Shown: positions 48,230 to 57,320, numbered from the stretch's first letter. The stretch is 64,000 nt of DNA from Candidimonas nitroreducens (GCF_002209565.1 NZ_NJIH01000003.1:744001-808000); one strand, 5' to 3'. Numbers and translations are program-made. Notes: generated by a model from the sequence alone, not told the origin.

Positions 48230-49318
48230 ATGTCAAATATCAAAGTCCTGGAACTGAATAAATCTTATGGCTCTTCAAAGCTCGTGCTTGACAATATTAA
48301 TATCGATATCTCGTCCGGGGAATTTTTTACTTTGCTGGGCCCTAGCGGTTGCGGCAAAACTACGCTGCTAAAGGTTATATCGGGGTTCCTGCCGCACAAT
48401 TCGGGCGAGGTCTTTTTTGGCACCGAGCGTGTCGACAAGCTGCCGCCGCACCGGCGCGGCATCGGCATGGTGTTCCAGGACTACGCCATTTTTCCGCATC
48501 TGACGGTGCGCCAGAACATTGCTTTCGGGTTGAAGGTGCGCAAGATGGCGGCGGCTGAAAGCGCCCGGCGCGTGGCCGACGCAATCCGGCTGGTACGCCT
48601 CGATGGTTTGGAAGATCGAATGCCTTCGTCCCTGTCCGGCGGCCAGCAGCAGCGCGTGGGCATCGCGCGGGCGCTGGCGATCCAGCCCAGGCTGCTGCTG
48701 ATGGACGAGCCGCTATCCAACCTCGACGCAAAATTGCGTGTCGAGATGCGCGACGACATCCGCAAGATCCAGCGTGATCAGGGCCTTACCACCATATATG
48801 TGACGCACGACCAGGAAGAGGCGCTGGCCATATCGGATCGCATTTGCGTGCTCAGCGCCGGGAAGGTTCAGCAGATCGATCGCCCCGACAGGATTTACCG
48901 CCACCCGGCCAATATGTTCGTGGCCAGCTTTCTCGGGTCGATGAATTTTCTTGCGGTGCGGGCCGAGAGAGGAAGGCTCGTGGCCGATGCGGGGAACGGT
49001 ACGATCGAACTGAATGTGCCTGTCGTAGCAGATGTTGCCGAAGGCGCCTATACGCTGGGCTTTCGTCCGGAGGCGGTCGACGTCGGCGGCGGCGACCCCG
49101 ACAGCCTGCGCATCGAAGCCAAGCTTCAATACATTACCTACTTGGGGCGTGAAGCGATCCTGACCCTGGCCGCGCATGGGGTTTCCATATCGGCAAACCT
49201 GCGGGATCGCGACATCGGGCATGCCTACAAGGAAGGCGACATGCTGCCGCTGCGCATACGGCGCGAGCAGCTCAAGCTGTTTGCGCCCGATGGCGTGCTT
49301 GCCCACGACGGCCTGTGA
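48230..49318 (+). CDS. ABC transporter ATP-binding protein, Fe3+/polyamine type
   Basis: This 362-residue ATPase has Walker A GPSGCGKTTL, signature LSGGQQQRVG, Walker B LLLMDEPLSNLDAK and a C-terminal TOBE-type regulatory domain (NVPVVADVAEGAYTLGFRPE). This is the FbpC/PotA/PhnT layout. Its stop overlaps or touches the permease start (GTGATCATG), so they are coupled. It works with the binding protein at 46729 and the permease at 49321. Confidence 0.9.
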   Translation: MSNIKVLELNKSYGSSKLVLDNINIDISSGEFFTLLGPSGCGKTTLLKVISGFLPHNSGEVFFGTERVDKLPPHRRGIGMVFQDYAIFPHLTVRQNIAFGLKVRKMAAAESARRVADAIRLVRLDGLEDRMPSSLSGGQQQRVGIARALAIQPRLLLMDEPLSNLDAKLRVEMRDDIRKIQRDQGLTTIYVTHDQEEALAISDRICVLSAGKVQQIDRPDRIYRHPANMFVASFLGSMNFLAVRAERGRLVADAGNGTIELNVPVVADVAEGAYTLGFRPEAVDVGGGDPDSLRIEAKLQYITYLGREAILTLAAHGVSISANLRDRDIGHAYKEGDMLPLRIRREQLKLFAPDGVLAHDGL

Positions 49319-49320
49319 TC

Positions 49321-50964
49321 ATGCGCAAGCACTTTACCGATATCTGGCGTGTCTCCCTGCTTCTGGGCTGGCTGATTCTGGCGGCCCTGCTGTTGTACCC
49401 GCTGCGCACGATCATAGCGGCCAGCTTCAAGAGTAATGCCGACGGCCATTTCACGCTCCAGCACTATGTCGACGTCTTTACCAAGCACATCTACTATCAC
49501 GACCTGATCAATACGTTCATCGGCGGCTTCGGGGGAATGATAGGGTCATTGGTGCTGGGCGTTGCGCTGGCCGCGCTCGTCACGCGATTCAAGGTGCGCG
49601 GCCCTACCGTAATCTCGTCGCTGGCCGTCATCGCGCTGGTGACCCCGCCTTTCATCGGCGCCTACGCATGGATCATTCTGCTGGGCTATGACGGCGTCAT
49701 CCGGCAAGCGCTATTGAGCATCGGCATTCCCTGCCCGACCATATACGGCGCGGGGGGCGTCATCTTCGTCTTCAGCCTGAAGTTCTTTCCCTATGTATTC
49801 CTGATCGTTTCCGCGGCGCTGCGCAACGTCAATTCTTCGCTGGAAGAGGCGGCCGAGCTGCTCGGTATGCCGCCGGGCCAAAGGTTCTGGAAGGTAACCC
49901 TGCGCCTGATCGCGCCGGCGGTCTCGGCATCGGGACTGCTGACATTCATACTCTCGGTGGCAGACTTCGGCACGCCGCGCTTCATCGGCCACGACTTCCA
50001 GACACTGTCCACGCAGGCATACATCCTGTTCTCGTCCGAGACCGGCGAAAACCCCGGCATGGCTTCGACGATCAGCCTCGTCCTGCTGGCCATTTCGCTG
50101 GTGCTCGTGCTTGGGCAGCGATGGTTCGTGCGGCACGACCTGTCGCAAGGCTCGAAATCCCGGCCGCGGCCCCCGCGCGAAATGTCGCTGGGTACAAGCA
50201 TACTCGTACACGGCGTTTGCTACCTTATCGCCGTGGTGGGCGTACTGCCCATGATCACTGTTTTCGTCGAGTCGTTCCGCAAGAAGAACGGCCCCGTCTT
50301 CATGCCGGGCTTCAGCCTGGACAGCTATCGGCAAGTGCTGGGCGAGGTGCCGGTGGCAATCGAGAATTCGCTGCTCTATGCAGGCGTGGCGGTGGTCGGT
50401 ATCGTCATCGTCGGCACGGTACTGGGATACATCATCGTCCGGAAACGAAACTTTTTTTCCACGGCTCTCGACGCCGCCCTGACCATTCCCTACATCGTGC
50501 CCGGCATCGTCATGGGTATCGCCTACGCCGCAAGCTTCAACACTGGCGCCATAGCCATTACCGGCACGGCCACCATCATCATCCTGCAATTGTTCATACG
50601 GCGGCTGCCCTACGCCATGCGCGCCATGATCGCGGCCTTGCAGCAGGTCAGCCCCAGCATAGAAGACGCCGCGATCAGCCTGGGATACAGCCCCCTCAAA
50701 GTCCTGCTGAGGGTTACCGTGCCCTTGATAGGCCCGGGCATCCTGGCCGGCGCAATCATGAGCTTCATAACGGCCATCAACGAATTGTCGGCCACCCTGG
50801 TGCTTTATGTAGGCAACACCGTCACCATGCCGGTTCAGATATTCGAGCTGGTGGATCAGGGCGAGTACGGAACGGCCTCGGCGCTGTCGTCGATTTTGCT
50901 GCTGGTGACGACCATCCTGGTCTACATCGCGTTCCGCGTGGGGGGCGGGCGGCAGATGATGTGA
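49321..50964 (+). CDS. ABC transporter permease, fused two-domain FbpB type
   Basis: This 547-residue inner-membrane protein has about twelve hydrophobic segments in two homologous halves, each with an EAA loop (SSLEEAAELLGMPPGQRFW and SIEDAAISLGYSPLKVLL). This is the FbpB/PhnV layout in which one chain replaces two permeases. The ATG at 49321 is used; a GTG at 49315 overlapping the ATPase stop is equally possible and adds two residues. It completes the Fe3+-type importer. Confidence 0.88.
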   Translation: MRKHFTDIWRVSLLLGWLILAALLLYPLRTIIAASFKSNADGHFTLQHYVDVFTKHIYYHDLINTFIGGFGGMIGSLVLGVALAALVTRFKVRGPTVISSLAVIALVTPPFIGAYAWIILLGYDGVIRQALLSIGIPCPTIYGAGGVIFVFSLKFFPYVFLIVSAALRNVNSSLEEAAELLGMPPGQRFWKVTLRLIAPAVSASGLLTFILSVADFGTPRFIGHDFQTLSTQAYILFSSETGENPGMASTISLVLLAISLVLVLGQRWFVRHDLSQGSKSRPRPPREMSLGTSILVHGVCYLIAVVGVLPMITVFVESFRKKNGPVFMPGFSLDSYRQVLGEVPVAIENSLLYAGVAVVGIVIVGTVLGYIIVRKRNFFSTALDAALTIPYIVPGIVMGIAYAASFNTGAIAITGTATIIILQLFIRRLPYAMRAMIAALQQVSPSIEDAAISLGYSPLKVLLRVTVPLIGPGILAGAIMSFITAINELSATLVLYVGNTVTMPVQIFELVDQGEYGTASALSSILLLVTTILVYIAFRVGGGRQMM

Positions 50965-51116
50965 CTAAGCGGCCGCGTCGTCGCGGCTCGATTGAGCCGT
51001 GGCCCCCAAGTCTCAGTGCGGTTTTATCACTCCAGCCAGCTCATGCCATGATAAGTTTCATGCGGAGTGGGTAAGCAATTTTTATGAATGGGAGAGGCAA
51101 GCAGGTATAAGCCTTT

Positions 51117-51401
51117 TCAAGCAGCGCGCTTTTCTTGTTCCGCCACCTTCTCTGCCAGCCAGATCTTCATGAGCGATTGGTAGGGCACGTCCATCTTGTT
51201 GGCTAGTGCCTTGATGTGATCCAGCAGGGCATCGGGCAGGCGCAAGGAGATGGAGGTGGTGGACGGCTTGAGGTTGGGCAGTACTGCACGTACCGACTTT
51301 GACGAGTCGAAGTATTTGGTCGAGTCGTTGTTTGATGCTTCCCAGAAAGCCCGCTCTTCGGCTTCCGAGGCGAATTTCGGGATTGGCTTAGTCTTGCTCA
51401 T
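51117..51401 (-). CDS. brnA: BrnA-type antitoxin
   Basis: The 94-residue protein has a C-terminal ribbon-helix-helix (SISLRLPDALLDHIKALANK, then PYQSLMKIWLAEKVAEQE) and an N-terminal segment that would bind the BrnT toxin (SEAEERAFWEASNNDSTKYF). It follows brnT with a 14-bp overlap. In the known system BrnA neutralises BrnT and, with it, represses the operon through an operator at the brnT start, here the palindrome at 51683-51721. Confidence 0.88.
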   Translation of the reverse strand: MSKTKPIPKFASEAEERAFWEASNNDSTKYFDSSKSVRAVLPNLKPSTTSISLRLPDALLDHIKALANKMDVPYQSLMKIWLAEKVAEQEKRAA

Positions 51402-51687
51402 ATTCCTTACGCTCCTTGCGATGCATGTCGCGCGCTGAAATCACACGGATGAGTGTATCGTTGGCCCGCAGGGTGAAGATGACGGTTAGCAGGCGTCCTT
51501 CGTGCGTGCATCCCAAGGCTCGAATCCGCTGTTCCACTTGGCTGTGCTTGTCGTCCAAAGTGACGATCAGGGGATGATTGAAAAACACGGCTTCTGCTTC
51601 TTGTATGGAAACATCGTGGCTATGAGCGTTCTTGCGCTCGTTGCCGTGATTCCAATCGAAGCCAATGATTTTATTGAAATCAATCAT
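51388..51687 (-). CDS. brnT: BrnT-type ribonuclease toxin
   Basis: The 99-residue toxin has the family hallmark FDWNHGNERKNAHSHDVSIQ followed by EAEAVFFNHP, and a C-terminal RVISARDMHRKERKEY. BrnT is an RNase of the RelE-like fold that blocks translation. Its ATG lies inside a 39-bp near-perfect palindrome (51683-51721), the probable operator. The brnT-brnA order is the standard one, with the toxin first. Confidence 0.9.
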   Translation of the reverse strand: MIDFNKIIGFDWNHGNERKNAHSHDVSIQEAEAVFFNHPLIVTLDDKHSQVEQRIRALGCTHEGRLLTVIFTLRANDTLIRVISARDMHRKERKEYEQD

Positions 51688-51721
51688 GATTTGTATATTA
51701 TCATAATATACAAATCATGAT
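51683..51721. promoter_or_regulatory. brnTA operator palindrome
   Basis: Arms ATCATGATTTGTATATTA (51683-51700) and TAATATACAAATCATGAT (51704-51721) are perfect complements, 18 bp each, around a 3-nt centre. The palindrome covers the brnT start codon (51685-51687) and a TATTAT/TATGAT -10-like core. It is suited to autorepression by BrnA-BrnT. Confidence 0.85.
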
Positions 51722-51822
51722 GTGAATTCAGGGCGGCGTATTTCTATTAGAAAGGCACCGGAAGGCCTGGGGTTGAGCTGGCGGGAATTGCCGGCCTTGA
51801 CGAGGTTGACTTTGGCGTCAAT

Positions 51823-52347
51823 TCACCGCCGCGGCCACAGCCGGCAGTATTTCTCGCTGCTTTCCAGGTTCGGCCCGGTGCTGCCGTCGGCTCGCACTAT
51901 TTTGAGCCAGCCGTCCGGGTCAGACCGGGTGGGCCTGTCTCCGCAGTTGTTGTGTACCCAATGGATGCCGCCCTTGAAGGGTATGCCGCAGGCTTGAACC
52001 TTGTCGCCCACTTCTATGGTGTTCAAGGGTTCGGGCACTTTTTTTGAATGTGGCTGGTAGCCGGAGGCGAACACGTTGTCTATGGCGACGTCGTAAGTTT
52101 GCCCGTCGCCGCCGCGCAGTTTCAGGTGCGTGTGCGACAGCTCGACGCCTTTTTTGTACATGCCGTGCCTGAATTTTGGCGGTGAAACCACTTGGCCTAC
52201 GAGCAAGGTGCCGCCGGAGGCCCTGCATATCTGCGCGTCTTTGGAAAGCGCGCTTGCGGTCTGGGATGCCAGAACCAGCGCGGCGCCGATAAGGGCATGG
52301 GTTGATAGCCAGGTGAGGCGGCTCGCGTGCATGCGTAAAAGTGACAT
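51823..52347 (-). CDS. Secreted hypothetical protein
   Basis: The 174-residue product has a signal peptide (WLSTHALIGAALVLASQTAS, cleaved near ALS) and a mature part with four cysteines (KDAQICRASGG, VQACGIPF, HNNCGDRP, EKYCRLWP), suggesting disulfides in the periplasm. I recognise no family. The start at 52347 is chosen because it begins just before the signal; alternatives at 52332 and 52398 exist. It lies between the BrnT/BrnA and VapB/VapC pairs and is GC-rich like the core genes. Confidence 0.65.
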   Translation of the reverse strand: MSLLRMHASRLTWLSTHALIGAALVLASQTASALSKDAQICRASGGTLLVGQVVSPPKFRHGMYKKGVELSHTHLKLRGGDGQTYDVAIDNVFASGYQPHSKKVPEPLNTIEVGDKVQACGIPFKGGIHWVHNNCGDRPTRSDPDGWLKIVRADGSTGPNLESSEKYCRLWPRR

Positions 52348-52449
52348 TGGATTTTCTCTGTCTATTGAGAACGGTAGATTACGGCTGGAAATTATCATAA
52401 GAATAATCCGGCTTTGCCGTAAGTACGCTCCGTTGACAGTTAGGCTTTG

Positions 52450-52851
52450 TCAGTTCGCGGGAGGCCATTCGGGGTGGCTGGCTTGGGTGTTGGTTTCCAG
52501 CCATGGCACGTCGTGCGACGTCCAAATGTGCATGACTGGCTTCACGCCAGGGTCGTCGTCAAGGGTTGGCACGCGCAGGATGAGGTGCGGCTGTGCGGGG
52601 CGCTCCGCAATAAGATGGCTGCCGCAAAGCGAACAGAAGTGCCGGAATTTCCCTGGAGACGATTGGAAAGACCGTACATGATGCACTCCCGCAGTCCACT
52701 GGAATCGGTCACGCATGACGCGGGCCGTTGTCGTGAATGCGGCGGCGTGGGCCTTGCGGCATGTCTTGCAATGGCAGTGCGTAATAGGTGAGTCCAGGCC
52801 TTGGATCTGATAGCGAACGGATCCGCATAGGCAACTGCCTGTCAGTGACAT
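52450..52851 (-). CDS. GFA family zinc protein
   Basis: The 133-residue protein belongs to the GFA (glutathione-dependent formaldehyde-activating enzyme) family. Zinc ligands are visible as GSCLCGSVRYQ, HCHCKTCRKAH and FCSLCGSHL. Only some members actually act on S-hydroxymethylglutathione; most are uncharacterised, and the catalytic role here is not established. It has no signal peptide. It is an isolated gene between the hypothetical and the VapB/VapC pair. Confidence 0.85.
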   Translation of the reverse strand: MSLTGSCLCGSVRYQIQGLDSPITHCHCKTCRKAHAAAFTTTARVMRDRFQWTAGVHHVRSFQSSPGKFRHFCSLCGSHLIAERPAQPHLILRVPTLDDDPGVKPVMHIWTSHDVPWLETNTQASHPEWPPAN

Positions 52852-52930
52852 TGGTTTCCCCTAAAAGAGTGATGGAAAGCCAGCCGGCAAGCGCTGGATG
52901 CCTGACTCGGATGTCTGGCTCTGAGAGAGT

Positions 52931-52953
52931 AAGTGGAGCTATCCACTTATAAT
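52931..52953 (+). promoter_or_regulatory. VapB/VapC operator-promoter
   Basis: AAGTGGA, GCTA, TCCACTT (52931-52948) is a perfect 7-bp-armed palindrome directly followed by TATAAT (52948-52953). It is 37 bp before the antitoxin ATG. This matches autorepression by the RHH antitoxin. Confidence 0.65.
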
Positions 52954-52989
52954 ATAAAATATATGTGTTTACTGCTATGGGGTACGAAA

Positions 52990-53220
52990 ATGTCGCAAAT
53001 CACTTTGTACCTGGATGAAGGCACACAGGAATTGATCGAGCGCTCGGCAAAGGCGCAGGGTGTGTCGAAAAGCCGCTGGGTGGCCGATCTTATCCGCAAG
53101 CATGCCGGAGAGGCGTGGCCGCAGGACTGTCTTGATCTGGCAGGCCGCTTTCCGGATTTCCCACTGCGCGACGAACCTGCAGAGCCGTCTGCAGAGGATG
53201 CCGCGCGACTCGGGTGGTAG
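52990..53220 (+). CDS. VapB-type antitoxin (ribbon-helix-helix)
   Basis: The 76-residue protein has an N-terminal ribbon-helix-helix (SQITLYLDEGTQELIERSAK, then GVSKSRWVADLIRKHAGEAW). Its acidic tail (DEPAEPSAEDAARLGW) should wrap the toxin. The ATG at 52990 is used; the frame opens upstream at 52933 within the promoter region. It is 3 bp from the toxin gene, so the two are a tight operon. Confidence 0.85.
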   Translation: MSQITLYLDEGTQELIERSAKAQGVSKSRWVADLIRKHAGEAWPQDCLDLAGRFPDFPLRDEPAEPSAEDAARLGW

Positions 53221-53223
53221 GTA

Positions 53224-53634
53224 ATGTGGCTGCTCGATAGCAATACGATCAGCTATTATTTTCGGGGCGAGCCGCAAGTCGTTGCGCGGATGCGGGCGGC
53301 GCGGCCGGCCGATCTTGGCGTGCCTGCTATCGTCGAGTACGAACTGCGCTATGGGATGTTGCGCTTGCCGCGAAAGCTTGCCGAGCCAAGACTGGCGGCG
53401 CTTACGCAATTGCTCGCGCCATTGCAGGTGATGGCTTTCGACACCGAGTGTGCCGGCTGTGCCGCCAGGATTCGTGCAAGCCTGGAGTCGGCAGGTACAC
53501 CGATTGGGCCGCATGACACGCTGATTGCCGCAACCGCGCTGCGCTATCAGGCGACCCTTGTGACGCGCAATGTGCGTGAATTTTCTCGAGTGCCAGGCCT
53601 GCTCTGGGAAAATTGGCATGGGAACGATGGCTGA
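53224..53634 (+). CDS. VapC-type PIN-domain toxin
   Basis: The 136-residue PIN-domain nuclease has the four acidic positions: MWLLDSNTISYYFRGEP (D5), VEYELRYGML (E), PIGPHDTLIAATAL (D) and the C-terminal VTRNVREFSRV segment. VapC toxins cut tRNA or rRNA and stop translation. It is paired with the RHH antitoxin just upstream. The length is typical (about 130-140). Confidence 0.88.
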   Translation: MWLLDSNTISYYFRGEPQVVARMRAARPADLGVPAIVEYELRYGMLRLPRKLAEPRLAALTQLLAPLQVMAFDTECAGCAARIRASLESAGTPIGPHDTLIAATALRYQATLVTRNVREFSRVPGLLWENWHGNDG

Positions 53635-53792
53635 TTCCATTTCTAAATCAATCGTGCTCGCGAAATCGAAGCGCAGACAGTGCGCCTGGTACGGTAAGCG
53701 AAGCTGCCAAAGTGCGCGGTTGATTTAGACGTGGAATGAGAGAAAGCAGTAGTGGCTGGCCCCATCCCCGAGAATGCGTGCGCTGCCCGCTT

Positions 53793-54140
53793 CTACAAGC
53801 CCAGATAAGCCTTCCTCACCTGATCTGATGCGCTGATTTCCTGTGCTGTGCCCTGCAGCGCGATCTTGCCGCTTTGCATCACATACGCCTGCCCGGCCAG
53901 TTCCAGGGCTTCGGCCATGTTTTGTTCCACCAGCAGTATGGACGTGCCGCTCTGGTTCAGGCTGGCGAGGTTGTCGAAGACGGTTTCCACCAGCAGGGGC
54001 GACAGGCCCAGGCTGGGTTCGTCGACCAGCAATAGCCGCGGGCCGCTCATCATGGCGCGGCTTATGGCCAGCATCTGGCGCTCGCCGCCGGAAAGCGTGC
54101 CGGCGATTTGCGCGCGGCGCTCGGCCAGGCGGCGAGCCGA
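53793..54140 (-). pseudogene. livF: livF remnant (C-terminal half)
   Basis: The frame continues without a break from the stop codon of the neighbouring ATPase gene (54141-54143) and encodes LAERRAQIAGTLSGGERQML, then AISRAMMSGPRLLLVDEPSL and ILLVEQNMAEALELAGQAYV. That is the ABC signature, Walker B and C-terminal half of a branched-chain amino acid LivF ATPase. The Walker A half is missing (LivF is about 235 residues; about 115 remain). No start codon is expected. It looks like a truncated relic fused by deletion to the nitrate-type ATPase gene. Confidence 0.8.
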
Positions 54141-55442
54141 TCAGGACTCGACGTCTTCCAGGCTGAAAGTCTCGGCCTGGTCGTCGTAGGAAAAGATCTC
54201 GGCGTAGCGGCCCCAGTTGATGACGGATTCCAGGGTTTCCTCGGCCGCGCTGTCGGACAGGAAATCTTCCAGTTCCTGTTCGAAGCGCACCCTGGGGGCC
54301 CGGTGGCCGGGGCGCTCGTTGAGCACCGCGCGGATGCGCGCCGCCATGGGCACCGAGCGCAGCAGCCGTTCGGCGAACATCTGCTTGCGTTCCTGTGTGC
54401 CGCCGTCGGCAAAGGCCTTGCCGGCCGGGGTCAGGATGATGTCGCCTTCGCGCACGTCGGCAAAGCCCAGGTGCTGCAGCATTTCCGCCACCGGAAACAG
54501 GTCGTCGACCTCCAGGTGCTGGGTGCGGGCGATTTCCGGCAGGTCGGCGCGGCCGTTGTAGGGCGCCATGGCCAGGGTTTCCATCAGGCCGGCCATCAGG
54601 TTGGTCGACACCTGCGGCAGCCAAGTGCCGAGTTCCAGCTCCTTGCGTATGCCGCCGGCCCCGGAGCGTGCGGTCATGCGGGCGTAGATGTCGTCCACCA
54701 GGCGGCGAAACGCCGGGTCGAGGCGGTTGCGCGGGTGCGGGAAGGGCACCTTGATTTCTGCTATGACCCGGCCCGGGTTGGACGACAGCACCAGGATGCG
54801 GTCGCACATGAAGACCGCCTCTTCGATATTGTGCGTGACGATTAGTACGGACTCGATCTTCAAACGCCGCTCGTTCCACAGGTCGAGCAGGTCGGTGCGC
54901 AGGGTCTCGGCCGTCAGCACGTCCAGCGCCGAGAAGGGCTCGTCCATCAGCAGCACGGTCGGATCCACCACCAGCGCCCGGGCGAAGCCGACGCGCTGGC
55001 GCATGCCGCCCGACAGCTCGCGCGGGTAGGCGTTCTCGAAGCCGTCCAGGCCGATCAGGTCGATGGCGGCCAGCGCCCGCTGGCGCCGCTCCTGGGCTGG
55101 GACGCCCAGGGCTTCCAGGCCCGCCTCGACGTTCTGCAGCACGGTCAGCCAGGGGAACAGCGCAAAGGTCTGGAACACCATGGCCACGCCGTCGGCCGGG
55201 CCGTCCAGCTCTGCGCCGCGGTAGACGACGCTGCCGCCGCTGGGCCGGATCAGGCCGGCGATGATGCGCAGCAGCGTGGACTTGCCCGAGCCCGAGCGGC
55301 CCAGCAGGCCGACGATTTCCTTGCGGCCCAGGCTCAGGTTGACGTCGTCGAGCACCAGCAGTTCGTCCTGGGGCTTGCTGAAGCCGCGCCGCACGTTCTG
55401 GACGCGCAGGATCTCGTTCGGGTTGGCGGTATGGTCAGGCAT
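54141..55442 (-). CDS. Nitrate/sulfonate-type ABC ATPase with AAA-associated C-terminal domain
   Basis: This 433-residue ATPase has Walker A GRSGSGKSTLL, signature [10 protein letters not shown] and Walker B VLLMDEPFSALD (residues 1-~250), then a C-terminal AAA-associated domain (VSTNLMAGLMETLAMAPYNG). That domain is typical of a subset of NrtD/SsuB/TauB-like transporters with fused permeases. The ATG at 55442 is used because the extended frame to 55517 has no family similarity. It is followed in frame, directly after its TGA, by the livF relic, so its 3' end borders a deletion junction. Confidence 0.87.
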   Translation of the reverse strand: MPDHTANPNEILRVQNVRRGFSKPQDELLVLDDVNLSLGRKEIVGLLGRSGSGKSTLLRIIAGLIRPSGGSVVYRGAELDGPADGVAMVFQTFALFPWLTVLQNVEAGLEALGVPAQERRQRALAAIDLIGLDGFENAYPRELSGGMRQRVGFARALVVDPTVLLMDEPFSALDVLTAETLRTDLLDLWNERRLKIESVLIVTHNIEEAVFMCDRILVLSSNPGRVIAEIKVPFPHPRNRLDPAFRRLVDDIYARMTARSGAGGIRKELELGTWLPQVSTNLMAGLMETLAMAPYNGRADLPEIARTQHLEVDDLFPVAEMLQHLGFADVREGDIILTPAGKAFADGGTQERKQMFAERLLRSVPMAARIRAVLNERPGHRAPRVRFEQELEDFLSDSAAEETLESVINWGRYAEIFSYDDQAETFSLEDVES

Positions 55443-55565
55443 GATGTGGCCTTGAACGGGCGGGTAGGGCCGTGCCGGCGGGCGCGGCCGTGTGGGGGAA
55501 GGCGGTATGGAGATCATGCATGTTGAGGCCCGCCATTGCGGTTCCCCTTTTAGTGTGAACGGGCC

Positions 55566-57320
55566 CTAATCCATACGCAGCCGGGCATCCGCGTAGGCGT
55601 ATAGCGGGCGCCACAGCAGGCGGTTGACCAGGGTGACGAACAGCGACATGACCGCTATCCCCAGGATGATCTTGGGGAAGTCGCCGGCGATGGTGTTGTG
55701 CGCGATATAGGCGCCCAGCCCATGCGCAGCCACCTTGTCGCTGCCCCACGATACATATTCGGAAACGATGCTGGCATTCCAGGCCCCGCCCGCGGCGGTG
55801 ATGGCGCCGGTGACGTAATAGGGGAATATGCCGGGCAGCATGACCTGCTTCCACCACTGCCAGCCGCGGATTCGGAAGTTGGCCGCGGCTTCCTTGAAGT
55901 CGTTGGGAAAGGCCGAGGCGCCGGCGATCACGTTGAACAATATATACCACTGCGTGCCCAGTATGATGAGCGGCGACAGCCAGATGTCGGCATTCAGGCG
56001 GTACCTGACGATAAGCACCACGAACACTGGGAACAGCAGATTGGCCGGGAAGGCCGCCAGGAACTGCGCCAGCGGCTGCACCTTCTCGGCCAGTGCCGGG
56101 CGCAGGCCGATCAGCACGCCCAGCGGCACCCACACCAGCGAGGCCAGTGCAATCAGCAGCATGACGCGCAGCAGGGTGATGGCGCCCAGCACGAAGACGT
56201 GGCCGACCTCGGGCAGGCCCACGCCGGTACTTGCAAAAGCGACCACCCGATACAGCAGGTACAGGGTGGCAAGCAGAATGCACAGCACCCAGGCCACGTC
56301 GGCCAGTTTCGACGGCGGGCGCGTCTCTGCGGCTGCGGCGGGCGCGCGCCCATGGCGGCCGCCGGCAGCCGCCATGGGCAGGCGGGCCAGCGCGGCCAGC
56401 ACCCCGCCCAGGGGCTTTAGCAGCAGGGTGATCAGGCGCGTGCGCCGCACCAGATCCAGCAGCCACGATTCGGGGGAACTGGCCGACACGGTGTTTTCCA
56501 TGCGGAACTTGTCGGCCCAGGCCACCAGCGGGCGGAACAGCAACTGGTCGTAGGCCAGGATGACCAGCGCCATGGTCAGGATGACGTAGCCCACCGCTGG
56601 CAGGTCGCGGTGCTGAATGGCCGTGGCCAGATAGGAGCCGACCCCGGGCAGCGTGATGGTCTGGTTGCCCACCGTGATGGCCTCGGAGGCGACCACGAAG
56701 AACCAGCCGCCCGACATCGACATCATCATGTTCCAGACCAGGCCGGGCATGGCGTAGGGCACCTCCAGCTTCCAGAAGCGCTGCCAGGGGCTGAGCCGGA
56801 AGTTGCGGGCGACTTCCAGCAGGTCGCGCGGCACCGAGCGCATGGACTGGTAGAAGCTGAAGGCCATGTTCCAGGCCTGGCTGGTGAAAATGGCGAAGAT
56901 GGCGGCACATTCGGCACCGACCACACGACCCGGGAACAGTGCCAGGAAGAAGGTGACGGTGAATGAGATGTAACCCAGCACCGGCACCGACTGCAGGATG
57001 TCGAGGATGGGCACCAGCACTTTTTCGGCGCGGCGGCTCTTGGCGGCCAGCGTGCCATAGACCAGGGTGAAGAGCAGCGAGGCGCACATGGCCGCCAGCA
57101 TGCGCAGGGTGGTGCGCAGGGCATAGTCGGGCAGCGCCGCGGGCGACAGCGAGATCGCCTGGGTCTGCAGCACCGAGATGGGCGCCATGGTCTGGTGGTA
57201 GCCCACCACCCCCATGGCGATCAAGCAGATGATCAGCGGAAAGGCGATGAAATCCCAGCGATTGGGCAGTAGCCGCGACGCGGAGGCGCTGAACGCCGGA
57301 CTGAGAATATTCAAACGCAT
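55566..57320 (-). CDS. ABC transporter permease, fused two-domain nitrate/sulfonate type
   Basis: This 584-residue membrane protein carries two BPD_transp_1-type halves. Each has an EAA-like loop (PRDLLEVARNFRLSPWQRFW and PNDFKEAAANFRIRGWQWWK), so one chain makes both permease halves. The N-terminal half begins with ILSPAFSASASRLLPNRWDF and the second half is preceded by an Ala-rich linker. A hydrophobic count suggests about 10-12 membrane segments. The ATPase is encoded 123 bp downstream; a receptor gene is not adjacent. Confidence 0.85.
   Translation of the reverse strand: MRLNILSPAFSASASRLLPNRWDFIAFPLIICLIAMGVVGYHQTMAPISVLQTQAISLSPAALPDYALRTTLRMLAAMCASLLFTLVYGTLAAKSRRAEKVLVPILDILQSVPVLGYISFTVTFFLALFPGRVVGAECAAIFAIFTSQAWNMAFSFYQSMRSVPRDLLEVARNFRLSPWQRFWKLEVPYAMPGLVWNMMMSMSGGWFFVVASEAITVGNQTITLPGVGSYLATAIQHRDLPAVGYVILTMALVILAYDQLLFRPLVAWADKFRMENTVSASSPESWLLDLVRRTRLITLLLKPLGGVLAALARLPMAAAGGRHGRAPAAAAETRPPSKLADVAWVLCILLATLYLLYRVVAFASTGVGLPEVGHVFVLGAITLLRVMLLIALASLVWVPLGVLIGLRPALAEKVQPLAQFLAAFPANLLFPVFVVLIVRYRLNADIWLSPLIILGTQWYILFNVIAGASAFPNDFKEAAANFRIRGWQWWKQVMLPGIFPYYVTGAITAAGGAWNASIVSEYVSWGSDKVAAHGLGAYIAHNTIAGDFPKIILGIAVMSLFVTLVNRLLWRPLYAYADARLRMD

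Noticed and set aside
55436-55537. Possible 33-codon ORF between the nitrate-type permease and ATPase (MAGLNMHDLHTAF...)
   Set aside because: AGGGGA precedes it, but the frame is short, Ala/Pro/His-rich and without any recognisable feature; it may only reflect the GC content.
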